Origin: Drosophila pseudoobscura | Lineage: Eukaryota; Arthropoda; Insecta; Diptera; Drosophilidae | Direction of reading: 5' to 3' | Assembly: GCF_009870125.1 (NCBI RefSeq) | Contig: NC_046683.1 | Span: forward strand, 64,619,869-64,683,868 | DNA: 64,000 nt | Part shown: in pieces, positions 23,817 through 34,900 of the stretch | How positions within the stretch are numbered: the stretch's first letter is position 1 | Layout of the letters: every line of letters starts with the position of its first letter | Translations under genes and position numbers: made by a program | The notes under the pieces: generated by a model | Databases searched by the model: none | The model's input: the letters and a program-made list of their open reading frames with translations, nothing else | What the model was told of the DNA's origin: nothing

Positions 23817-24794
23817 CTAGGATCGGCGCATCGCCAGCATTGTGTTAATCTCCCAGATTATGATGCGGGTTCTGTCAATTATCTCGCGCAGCTGTCGGTT
23901 TTTCAGTTTCACAGTCTCGATGTACTCGTGATTCTCCTGCAGTACCTTGCGGTATTCGTCGCACTGGGAAGTCTCAATCCTTGGCTCCGGCTCGTCCTTG
24001 TATGGAATGAGACTCTCGGCATTCATGTAGTCCATTACGGCATCGTTGCACTTGTCGTAGATGATGCGCACCCGCTTAAAGAGCAAACGGATCGTGCGGA
24101 AGTATTCCTGCACCTTCTTCTCCGTGTTATTGTCTCGATGCGAGGTGGGCTGTATGTTCTTGAGGGCTGAGAACACCTCCTGGAAGCGCGATGCAATGTC
24201 CTGCACTGTCTCCTGGCCCAGCCGTGATAGTTGCACTATGTTGATCTCTTTGTGTGGATTTGGCTGCGAAATGGCTAGCATATTGTTGCCGACACCTCCA
24301 GCGCCGGGGGCTCCACCTGATCCAACATTGTGTTGTTGTTGTTGTTGCTGAAGATTTGATTGCTGCTGTTGTTGTTGTAGCTGCTGCTGTTGTTGAGGAC
24401 CCGAGCTGCCGCCCATTCCCAAGCCTTGCTGTGGGCCCATCATTTGCTGTTGCATGGCCTGTTGCGGAGGCATGGACATGGGGACGCCTTGCATCATCTG
24501 CTGCTGCTGCTGCATTTGGTGCTGCGGAGACATGCCTGGCATAAGCCCGGTCGGACCAACGGCGTTGGGGTTCATTTGCATACCGCCCGGTCCTCCCATC
24601 ATGTTCATTTGCTGCTGTTGTTGTTGCTGCTGCGGCGTCATATGCATTTGCGGCATGTTACCGTGTTGCATGCCACCGCCGCCTTGCATGCCACCGCCGC
24701 CTTGCATGAATCCGCCCATGGGCATCATGTTTGGTGCTCCTCCACCGCCGCCTGCAGGACCCTGGTTGCCCTGATTCTGTCCGTATTTCCACAT
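23817..24794 (-). CDS. MED30: Mediator complex subunit 30
   Basis: A single uninterrupted frame of 325 residues starting MWKYGQNQGNQG at 24,794. An apparent longer start upstream is a TTG codon and is rejected. Residues 1 to about 170 are low complexity: Gly/Met-rich with several Gln runs and a GGGGMQ repeat. Residues about 171-325 form the conserved alpha-helical MED30 core, which includes EINIVQLSRLGQETVQDIA, RLLFKRVRIIYDKC and the C-terminal IIDRTRIIIWEINTMLAMRRS. MED30 is a metazoan head/middle subunit of Mediator, the nuclear co-activator that links transcription factors to RNA polymerase II. Gln-run length is likely variable. The gene is divergent from Rev1 across 186 bp. Confidence 0.97.
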   Translation of the reverse strand: MWKYGQNQGNQGPAGGGGGAPNMMPMGGFMQGGGGMQGGGGMQHGNMPQMHMTPQQQQQQQQMNMMGGPGGMQMNPNAVGPTGLMPGMSPQHQMQQQQQMMQGVPMSMPPQQAMQQQMMGPQQGLGMGGSSGPQQQQQLQQQQQQSNLQQQQQQHNVGSGGAPGAGGVGNNMLAISQPNPHKEINIVQLSRLGQETVQDIASRFQEVFSALKNIQPTSHRDNNTEKKVQEYFRTIRLLFKRVRIIYDKCNDAVMDYMNAESLIPYKDEPEPRIETSQCDEYRKVLQENHEYIETVKLKNRQLREIIDRTRIIIWEINTMLAMRRS

Positions 24795-24980
24795 TATTTT
24801 CCGCAGTATCAACTATAAAACAACAATTTGCAAATGGCAACAATCTGGCCTTTCACAGCACTGCGACATCGGCGGAGTTGCCAGACCATTTTGCAACAGT
24901 GCTGTAAATCGGTCATGTTACTTAAAATCAGGTGAACAAATATTTATGAGCCGGCTTTCAAGATTTCTGAAAGTTTTGCT
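24795..24980. promoter_or_regulatory. Shared MED30/Rev1 divergent promoter interval
   Basis: Only 186 bp separate the two start codons, so both promoters and 5' UTRs must fit here. I see no TATA box, and no TATCGATA box. The motif TTGCCAGACC lies centrally, with AATATTTATGAG near the Rev1 side. The interval would suit a bidirectional housekeeping promoter. Confidence 0.6.
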
Positions 24981-27900
24981 ATGGCTGACGAAGACGACAA
25001 TGGATTTGGCGAGTGGGTGAGTCGTTTAAACCAAATTAAGACTTATTTACTATGTGGCAACGATTTTCAGGGCGGGTACTTCGAGGCCAAGAAGTCAAAA
25101 CTCGAAGAACAATTTGCGGCCGCCAGCGATCCATTTCGCAAGTCAAATTTATTTCAAGGCATTTCAATTTTCGTGAATGGATTGACGAATCCATCAGCCA
25201 ACGAGCTGAAGCAAATTATGATGGTCCATGGCGGGATATACCACCACTACGAAAGGCCGCATACGAAGTTCATCATAGCGTCCAATCTGCCTGACGTCAA
25301 GGTGCGCAATATGAACACAAGCAAAATAATAAGCGCCCAATACATCGTGGATTGTTTGGAAAATAAGCGGGTGTTGGATTACAAGCCATATCTGCTGTAC
25401 ACTAATCAGAAAACCACTCAGCCGAGACTTCACTTCGGGAAAGGCAAAAACACGAGTAGAACCAATGAAAGTATGGCAGTGCCCAAGTCTGAGACTGCAG
25501 CCGAGCCGCCATTAGTAGAGCCCGTCGAGGCTGACCTGAGCAACATTCTGAACAACCTACAGCAGGTTGTTGCCACCTCTCCCAAGAATGAGACAGCAGC
25601 TAAAGCTGCTGTAGAAGTGTCTGTGATATCCAACAACAGCGCCCGCACTGCCGTCGATCCAGCTTTTCTCAGCGAGTTTTACAAGAACTCACGTCTGCAT
25701 CACATTGCCACACTTGGAGCGGGATTCAAGCAGTATGTCTGCGAGCTGCGTCAGGCGAATGGCGGCAAGCCATTTCCCAAACGGGACGAACTAAGATCCG
25801 TCCTCAGTTGCGACCAGGTCATGAATATGTCCGCGGCCTCAGTACTCTATATCATGCACATTGACATGGATTGTTTCTTTGTGTCCGTCGGTTTGAGATC
25901 TCATCCGGAGTGGCGCGGCCTGCCAATTGCTGTAACACATTCAAAGGGAGGCAATGCAGCCACCGACGTACCAGTTCATCCGCAAGCCGATCGCCAGGCT
26001 GAGCTGAAGCTCTTCGCCGAGCGCTTCGAGCATCAACTGCACGACAATATCCGTGCGGACAAAGTTCGTTCTGGCTTCGACAAGAAAATGTCCCTCTCAG
26101 AGATCGCATCCTGCAGCTACGAGGCTCGTGCCAAAGGCATCCGCAATGGCATGTTCGTGGGCCAGGCCCTGAAGCTCTGCCCCGAACTAAAGACAATCCC
26201 CTATGACTTTGAGGGATACAAGGAGGTGGCCTTTGCCTTGTACGATACGGTGGCCCAATACACCTTGAACATCGAGGCGGTGAGCTGTGACGAGATGTTT
26301 GTGGACCTCACTGATCTGGTTGAGGATCTCCAAGTGGATGTGATGTCCTTTGTAGCTCATCTCAGAGAGGAGGTTCGCAACAAAACGGGATGTCCCTGCT
26401 CTGCGGGAGTGGGCACTAACAAGTCAGTAACAAGTGAATTCATATGACTTGAGTATTTCATTTTAATGAGTCAGTCTATTTCAGATTGCTTGCTCGCATG
26501 GCAACCAAGAGGGCCAAGCCAGACGGACAGTACTTACTGGGTCCAGGCACCGATGTGTTGGGCTACATGGCCCCAACAGCTCTGGAAACACTGCCGGGCG
26601 TGGGCTCCAGCCTCCGCCACAAACTCGAGCAGGCAGGTCTGCGGAACTGTGCTGATGTGCAGAGGACATCGTTACAGACGCTTGAATCGGTGGTGGGTAA
26701 AAAATTGGCTCTGACATTGTACGAGAACTGTCGTGGCATTGATACACGCCCTTTGGTCTATGAACAGGTTGGTTTTTAATCGAATACTGATTCGGACTTT
26801 ATACTGATGCATTATTCTTTCTTCAATAGAAACGCAAGACAGTGTCCGCTGAGGTCAACTATGGGATTCGGTTCACTAATAACAGCGAGTGCGAGACATT
26901 TTTGCGCCAACTCAGCGCCGAAGTGACCACGCGTCTAACTGATATCAAACGAAAAGCCAAATCGATCGGCTTGAAGGTCATGGTGCGAGCCGCCGAGGCT
27001 CCCATCGAGGCGTCCAAGTTTATGGGCCATGGTGTTTGTGACACCATCAACAAATCATTTATACTAGCCCATGCCACTGACGACGTTAATGTGATCACAT
27101 CACATGTCCTTAGGCTGATGAAAGAGTCTGGCCTGCCTCCGCATGAGCTACGTGGAATAGGCATACATCTGAGTAAGCTTTCAGAGGCCACCGAAGTGAA
27201 AAAGGATAATGTTCTATTGCAGATGTTTGAGAAAATGTCCGAGAAGCGAAAGGGTAATGCAAATTTGTATATGGTACATCATGGGAGTGCAGGCATTATA
27301 ATATTCTATCCATACGTAGGTGAACCCACCGTGGAAGTACATGAGGAGCCGGAGCCTACTGTATTCAAAGAGAAGGAGAATGATTTGGAGTTTAAAAAAC
27401 CACAAGACTTGCCATCTGTATGGGATACAGTAGGATGGAAGAATTCTGCCAATAAATCACTTGATAAATCACCGGTCAATGTCTCCGATCGATTAGGTAA
27501 TACAACGATTGATATGGAGGTTTTCGCCCAGCTGCCGGAGTATATTCGCCGTGAGGTGCTCGAAAATATGGACGAACATCTCATAGCCAGGAGCTCGGGG
27601 CATTCTGACAGAACGCGTAAAAATCCAATAGGAGGTCGTCGCTCGTCCATGCCGTGTCCGCCGTCGTCGCTGCCGCGGATGGAAAACAATTGCTCGACAT
27701 TCCCAGTACCCAAAGACGCAGATGGGCCCCTAGAACTACTGCGTGCAGTGAAGCCCACAACCGCGGCACTGATGCTCAATGGGCTTCAAAACCATCTTCT
27801 AGGCAGTAACTACAAATCCATGCTGGCCGATTGGGTCAGCAATGAACAGTATCCCAACCCAACAGACATCCTTATGATAAATAGCAAGCTGTCCGAATTG

Positions 27901-28170
27901 GCCCAAAGCAAACAGATGGGTCGGATTTATGACATAATGAAGCATCTGTGCAGGTACGCCCTTACTCCCTCAGTCGGCTGTTTCCGTCCCTATAATCTAT
28001 CGTTGTTCTTTATATACAGGCTCATCAAAAAGAAGCGCGACAACGTTTGCGAATGGCACATGGCCTACAAAGTCATCGAAGAAAGTGTCCAGCATCAGCT
28101 AATGGCGATTGAGAGCTATATGTTGAAGCTTCCAGATACGATTAGCTGCGTCATTTGTCATAAAATGTGA
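24981..28170 (+). CDS. Rev1: DNA repair protein Rev1 (Y-family translesion polymerase)
   Basis: Five exons: 24,981-25,016, 25,071-26,422, 26,485-26,767, 26,830-27,953 and 28,020-28,170, giving 981 residues. Rev1 is a deoxycytidyl transferase that inserts dCMP opposite damaged G and abasic sites, and is the scaffold for other translesion polymerases in the nucleus. A BRCT domain spans about residues 38-120. The Y-family catalytic core starts with HIDMDCFF (residues 275-282; metal ligands Asp277 and Asp279) and has the second acidic pair in SCDEMFVD (Asp419, Glu420). A helix-hairpin-helix with LPGVG is near residue 499, and a ubiquitin-binding motif (VFAQLPEYIRREVL) at about 784-805. The Rev1 C-terminal domain that binds Rev7 and other polymerases covers about 880-981. 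Introns 1 (54 nt) and 4 (66 nt) are multiples of three without stops, but splice signals and family alignment show they are introns. Intact gene. Confidence 0.96.
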
Positions 28171-28189
28171 AATTTTTAAACCGATGCAT

Positions 28190-28960
28190 GAAGGGCCGTA
28201 GAGCTAAAAGGATATTTCATTTAATGAAAATCTTCCGTTTGAACATCTTTGAGAGATTTTTGAAAATAAGCTAAAGAATGCTCATTGGCTTCCTCAGAGG
28301 AGGCTTAACAGATCTCGAACAAGACAAGTTTCTTTGAAAGAAAACTTCAATATATAGGGAGGGCGTACGAAGAGGCGTGGCACGAGTAGATCGGATGAGA
28401 AATAGCGGATTCAAAGCGTCAAACCATACGGACGGACTGACAGAAAGACATGGCTATATCGACGCGGCTATTGATTCTCAAGAATGTATAGAATTTATGG
28501 AGTCGGAGATGCTACCTTCTGTGTGTTATACCCATCCACTGTCACCAAAAATCTAATATAGCCCTCAATTCTTTGAGTATCGGGTATGAAAAGAAATATT
28601 TTTAAATATGCAACGTAAATTAAATAAAATTATTTTTTCAAAATTCGGCCCGCTCCTACAAAGGACGAAAATTTGTGCCATCCACAATTTTAGAGATAGT
28701 ATAAAACCGAAAACGCAGAATCATAGAAAATCACAGTATCTAGCAGTATCTGCCGAATTTGGATCAGATCGGATAATTATTATAGCCAGAAGGAACAAAT
28801 GAAATTGTAGCGTATACCCATCTGTACCCATCTTACATATCACTCATTCTCCCGCTCTCTCTCGCACACACACTCTTTCTCGTGCCGTGTGTGCCTCCTG
28901 GTGGAGGGGTACGAGATAGCAAACTGATGTTTGAGTGAGAAGTGAAAGAGAGAGAGAGAG
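28190..28960. mobile_element. Degenerate transposon-derived sequence downstream of Rev1
   Basis: The stretch about 28,360-28,590 carries, in order, GGCGTGGCACG, ACGGACGGACTGACAGA, GACATGGCTATATCGACG, CGGCTATTGATTCTCAAGAA and a GAGTATCGGGTAT end. This series occurs in many dispersed Drosophila transposon remnants I remember. About 28,730-28,960 continues with GGATCAGATCGGATAATTA and a CTCTCTCGCACACACACTCT block, also typical of such remnants. No coding capacity survives. I cannot name the family or give exact ends. Confidence 0.6.
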
Positions 28961-31900
28961 AGAGACAGTTGAAGCGGAATAAATAGGTCAAATGGAAACA
29001 GATTAAATATGCGAAGCGAGCGGGAACGATGTGAGGCGCGGCAAATGTTTTGGTAGGACAGCCAAAACAGACCGCGATCTCTCTCAATTATGCAATCCAA
29101 ACATGTGGATAAGTGCTCGGAGTATATGCAGAACGTTTCAGAGACATATAGCCAAGACCTATATAATCCACTTAGGTAGCCAAACAGGGTTTCGAATTAT
29201 TGAAAAGCATTATTGAAAAAATATCAAATCTACCTCTTACATTGTGCCAATGTACTAGTATTATCAGAAGAGCTACAATGTCCCCTTTTATATGTTAGTT
29301 AAAGCAACGATTTGAAGAACCCAACAATCAAACCATATTTTGTATCTGCTTTTAATCCAACTGATACTTTCAGCACGAAGTGTTTACTGATAAGATACAT
29401 GTTATGTCACATGTTATGAATGTGGTATCCACTATGCAGAAAAAAATGAATGATTGTGCATGCTGAGTGATAGTGAGAGGTATATAATGCTCTAGTATCG
29501 AATCGCTGGCATCGCGGCTTAAGAGAAACGATAATTTATGGAAACAAATTCGAAAAGTCCTGGATACGCCCTCGAAGGCGGGCGATGAAGATTTCCCACC
29601 GTGTTTTGGCCTTCCCCCAAATGAAAAGTCAACCATTTACTCGACACAACTCGAAATCCGCACAGGTGGCAATTAGTGTGCTGCAAGAGCGGTAAATAAT
29701 ATGGAGCGGAGCTGCTGTGGATGCCACTCCTGATGATAACTTCATACATGAAAGGGCACAGCCTCGACTTGGCAGCGGGGCTTAAACGCTCTAGCTCCAG
29801 CTGAAGCACCAGCACCGTGGGCTCTCTCCTCTATCCGCGGGGCCATCCAGCAGCATCGCATCCCGTGCATCGGGTCCGTGCAGAGCCACTCAAGACAAAT
29901 AGGCCAGGCGGGCACAACACCTGGCGGAACTGGCAAGTCATAATTTGCACTTTAATGAAAGCGGCGGCGGCGGCGGCAACGTTCGAACAGGTTAGTGTTA
30001 GTGGCGAACAGTTCTATAAAGTCACTGCAGTTAATCGCGGTGACGTCGACGACGACGACGACGGCGCTGCTGTAATATGTAATTGATTCGCATGCCTACC
30101 CGGTCGCAATCCCAGGCCAAGCCAGGCCAGGCCAGACCAGACCAGGCCAGGCCCCAACTGCAGCCCCATGACTATAACAATTACTCGTACAGTGGAAGGC
30201 AGTGGAAGGTAACCAAGCAACCCCTCTTTGGGAGGCAGCTGGAGCCGCAGATGTTGCCCGGTAATTAAAAATAGTCAAGCTGCATTTCTTTTTCGCCCAG
30301 GCAGCATCCGGTGATGTGCCTAGTGTCTTTGTGGGATGGGCCCGAACCGGGTCGGGCCTGTTCCCCTGGATGGATCTGGACTGGATTTACATGGGCCGCG
30401 CTTTGTCTGATTTAATTATGTGCGCAAAGGCGTCGTTGTTTCATAAATTTTATGCATCCTGTCGTCGCGGAACACAGTAGCCGCCGAGTGCAGATGTTCA
30501 GGTGGGGTATGGGTATGGGTATGGGGCTCCCGTTGTCCATCCCGTGGTTTGTATGGGGGACCGGGATTGCTTTCCAGCCAGATGCAAATGTTGTCAGGTT
30601 TTGATAGACTTGTTGGCTGCCAACATGATTTGTCAACGAGTATCGGAGGGGGGAAAGGGGGAAGGGGGACGGGGCTTCCACTACTACAACTTATGTATGA
30701 TCGAAGACCCTTCTCAGGAGCCAACTTAACCATCTAACATACTTTGTTTGAAGATGAGATGGCTGTGGCAGCTGTCTTGTCTCCCTTTGATGATGGGTGA
30801 GTGTAAACGTATCTGGAAGCCGCATGTTGCCAGCATGCGGCATTCGGCATGCGGCATGCAGCCTGGCCTAGCCGTTTCCCACGCTTACAGCCGCCTCGAC
30901 TCCACTTGCATGTGGAGAGGAGTGGAGAGTAGTAGCATTCAACAGTAGCTGCCAAAGCTGCTGGAAACTGTCAACATTATCGGACGTGACTCGCTCCGAC
31001 AAGATCACTGCCACAGCCACAGCTCTGGTTGGCTCTGACTCTAGGCCTGGCTCTGGCTCTGGCTCCGGCCCTGCGCCGAAAAGGAGAGAGACAAAAACGC
31101 TTGCCACATGCAAATCCGAGTATGCATAAGGCACACAGCCCAAACAGCGGGATCTGAGACTCTGGTCTGATGCTGATATGCCTGCAGTTGTTGTTGCAGT
31201 TGTTGCAGTTATTGCTGCTGCTGCTGCTGCCTTTGTTGCTACCAAATAAGACAACGACGACAGCAGCAGACGCGACGCTGCTCGCTGATTCAGATTTTGC
31301 CGCCAAAGCCGCAGCTGATGTTGTGGTTTAAGCCAAAGCAGAGGCAGAGACAGAGTTTGAGACTGTGTCTATGCAAAACTACTAGCCAATTAACTTGGCT
31401 AGCGGCGGCGGCGGTGTTGAGGGAGCGGCAGAGACCCCGACCCAGACCCATTCCCATTCCCGATCCCGGTCCTGGTGCTGTGCCTTATGATTAGAATCGT
31501 CGACAGGAGGCCGCCATACGGGCACGGCAGCAGAGGCAACAGCAGCTTCAACTGCAACATGAGGCGCAACTAACCAAAGCTAATGAACCATGTTGCCGCT
31601 GATGAACCCGGGCTGATTAATGATGCCTGCCTGGAACAGCAACAGCAACTGCAACTGAAAATCCGCTGGCTGTGCGATACACTCCGGTTCTCGATCTCAA
31701 CCCAGGCCCAAACCCAGGCCCGTTCCCTGAGGCCCAGCTAACAACTTAACTAGTTCAATGGTGGGCTTAGGGTTGGCCAATAAAAGCACTGAGAGAAATT
31801 TCAATACCAATACTTGGTATTTTCTTTTCTTTTCTCGAATTCATAGGGACTCGGGGCGTCCCAAAGAGTGTCCTCGTGTGTCTGCTGGCTTTCTTTCCGT

Positions 31901-34900
31901 GCAGGTGTAGAGACGATTTTTGGCTGGCTGAGTAAGGAGCTGACAAAACTTGCCAATGCCCAATGGCCACGGCCGAAACAAAGGCCGCGCAGGCGCACCT
32001 GAGAATGTTGATAGCCCCATGGAGGCCCAGAGAGACAGCGCTACAGAATGGAGGATGGAGTGGGAGTGGAAGTGGAAGTGGCAGTGGCAGGGGAAGGGAG
32101 AGTGGAGAGGAGAGCATGCTCAAGCATCCAAGTGCAAGTCGTTTTTTATGCCACTCAAGCAGCGACAACAGCGGCCAAAACAAGGGACTGTTCCCTCTTG
32201 ACTTGGGTCTCTTCTCGTCGTCTCCTCTGGACAGAGGTGATCTTGGCTGGGGATCGTTTGCCGGCCGGGGCCCTTTATCACATGCGCACATCATTTACTG
32301 GACGTGGACGCAGCGCACTTCAGCAATTGCCTTTAAAGTGTTTGCGTCGTGACAAAATCAATGTTGCCCCGTCTGTAGCAGTCGTTTCTGCTGTTGCTGT
32401 TGCCGTTGCCGTTGCTGTTGCTGTGGCAGACGCAGACGCAGCTGAGGCAGCCGTGGTTGTGGCCTCTCTGACAGCCTCCTCTTGGACAGTGATTCATGGT
32501 TTATTAAGCGCATTATGCCGCAGGATACTTTGAAGTTGCCACAGCCTCAGCCTCAGCGCAAAGGCGAAGGAGAACGAGAACGGGCAACAGCAGCGGCGAC
32601 AACGACAACGAGTTGCACGTGTTTGAGGCCCTTAAAAATGCGGCAATTGTTTGCCCCTCCAGCCATTGGCAATGGCATTGGCCATGAACACTTGGCCACT
32701 GCCCAGTTCTACGAGTATGTTGCTCCTGCTCCTGCTGCTGCTGCTGCTGCTGCCGCCGTTGATCCTCCCTCCGTGCTGGGCCAGCAATTGATTACTTAAC
32801 ATGTTTTATGCGTACGGCAAGTTATGTGGCGACTGGCGCGTTAATTTGCCTCCTTGCCAGGCCTATCCGATCCTATGCTATCAGGCCCCGTCCGGCCTGG
32901 TCTGGCCTGGCCTTGGCCACGTCTAAGCCACTTTTCTGTGCGTTTGCGGCTGCATCAGAGTCTGCGTCTGCGCCTGCGTCTGGCGGGCAAACAAATTGCC
33001 GCTCGGCAGGCGCTGGCCGTAAATCAGCGCACCAGTCAAAACACATCAACAGCATCAATGGTCGACACTCGTCGAGCTGCGTATGGTATGGCTCTGAGGC
33101 AGAGTCGCAGATGGAGCCGGCTTTGAGCTCTGGGGCTGTGGTTGAGTCTGTGGCTTCCCAGGCCCTGCCTGGCTCGATTACCGTTCGCAGACACCCACAT
33201 GAGGCGAGACCAATTTCAAATGGGGCGTTCCGCAAATCGCTTCAAGAGATAAGTCGATGTACGATTGAGTGTCAAACCAGAGATGGCAGCGTGAGGCCGC
33301 ACACGTATTGATATGCTTTCAATCATTCAAGATATATGTACATCATGAATCATCGATTCCTATCGTTATATCTATGCCGGATGCAACAGTTCGTTTCGTT
33401 ATGGGGATGTACAGCTTCTTCCAGGGTGGACATCCAGGGTGACGCTGGCGAGGATGATCTGTTCAGCAGCGATGGTAGCGTGGAGCGTGGCCTTTGAATC
33501 GCTAAAGTGTACTTCACTGTTTTTCCCCATTAGCCATGGGGCAGCTGTTCTTAAAAGGTCAATCTACATTCATATGTTACCTCGTGTCACGCAGGCATCT
33601 CCATCGCTTGTACAACCTGGCGTATGCGCAACGCTAGCATGTTGCATGTGCAAATGGAATTAATTATGCGCCGCGTAAGCAAATACAAAACGAATGGAAA
33701 TTGAGTGCGAGATGAATTGCCAGTCGGAGATGCTGGCGGGCGATAAGTCCTAAACGCGGCTCTGATTTATGCCAGCGTTGTTGCTGTTGTTGTTACCTGG
33801 CATTACGTATGCCAAAAATATGCAAATTGGCAATTGGAAGTGTGAACACCGCCAGTGGCAACAGACCCGGCAACAGCAGCCGCAGCAGCAGCAGCAGCAG
33901 AGGCAACAGCAGCAACAGAAACAACCACATGCCACATCGGCGGCAACTTCCCCCGTGAATTATGCCAGAGTTGGCGGCGTCGCCCGGCACTTGCCATTAG
34001 AATGCCGCCGCCAATCGGAGCGTCAGAAATAAATTACAAAATCGTGTAAAGTGCAAACTGGACTTGGACATGGGATGCCTGGTCTCTGTGTCTCTGCGTC
34101 TCTCCGTCTCTGTTTCTCACTATTTCTCTTTTTTTTCCGCAGCACATTTTGTCTTTTGACGTTTCGCTTGGCTCTCTAATCGCCTTTATGGCCACATAAA
34201 TCTTGGCTAAAATTTGCCGTTGCCCGCCAATGGATTTCCTTTATTTATTCATACATACTCGAACTTTTTGTGCTCTTTTCAATTGAGCTGCCAAGTGGTC
34301 GGTCGGTCGGGACTTTGATTTATTTGTGCTCCCTTTGCAGTCCCGATAATGATAACATTCGGAGCATTTTCACGCATTTTTAATTATTTATTCTCGGTGG
34401 TAGTGGTGGGGGCAGGGGTCTGGGTCTGGGTCTCGGTCTGCGTCTGCATCTGACTCTGGTCTCCCCACGTCGGCTCCCTATCTGATGGGATTTGGACGAT
34501 ATGCCATGTCGTGTGCAGCCGTCGACTTGTAATTGCATCGCTTTACCTGGGAAATATGCTAAGTATGGCCACGCCCAGGGGGCAAGCGGAGGGGAGGGCG
34601 GTGCACAATCCTCCTGCAGCTGACAGGTGCAGGTGCAGTCGTCGGTGGGCCGATACATGCCACAGCTTCCCAGCGCCTTTGTCGCCGGGTATGACATTAA
34701 TCTTGGCATTAGATCAGCTTCGCTTCGCTTCGGTTTAGTTCTTGGCTTCTGTTGAATGGAATCGCTTAGAAATGTTACAGGTAATTAACCATGGAATAAT
34801 TTCACCAATAGTGGATTTCCTAACCGCTAGACTAATTAACATTTCAGAGGATTTGAAATGGATCAATGATTGTTCAGAATATTAATAAAATGGGACCAAC

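Noticed and set aside
24390-24818. Plus-strand ORFs of up to 142 residues (His/Leu- or Cys-rich) over MED30
   Set aside because: They are antisense frames of the Gln/Gly/Met-rich MED30 N-terminus; the minus frame has the conserved domain.
32482-32799. ORF with FAPPAIGNGIGHEH and an Ala run, possibly an exon
   Set aside because: Reads somewhat protein-like but has no start, splice or homology support.
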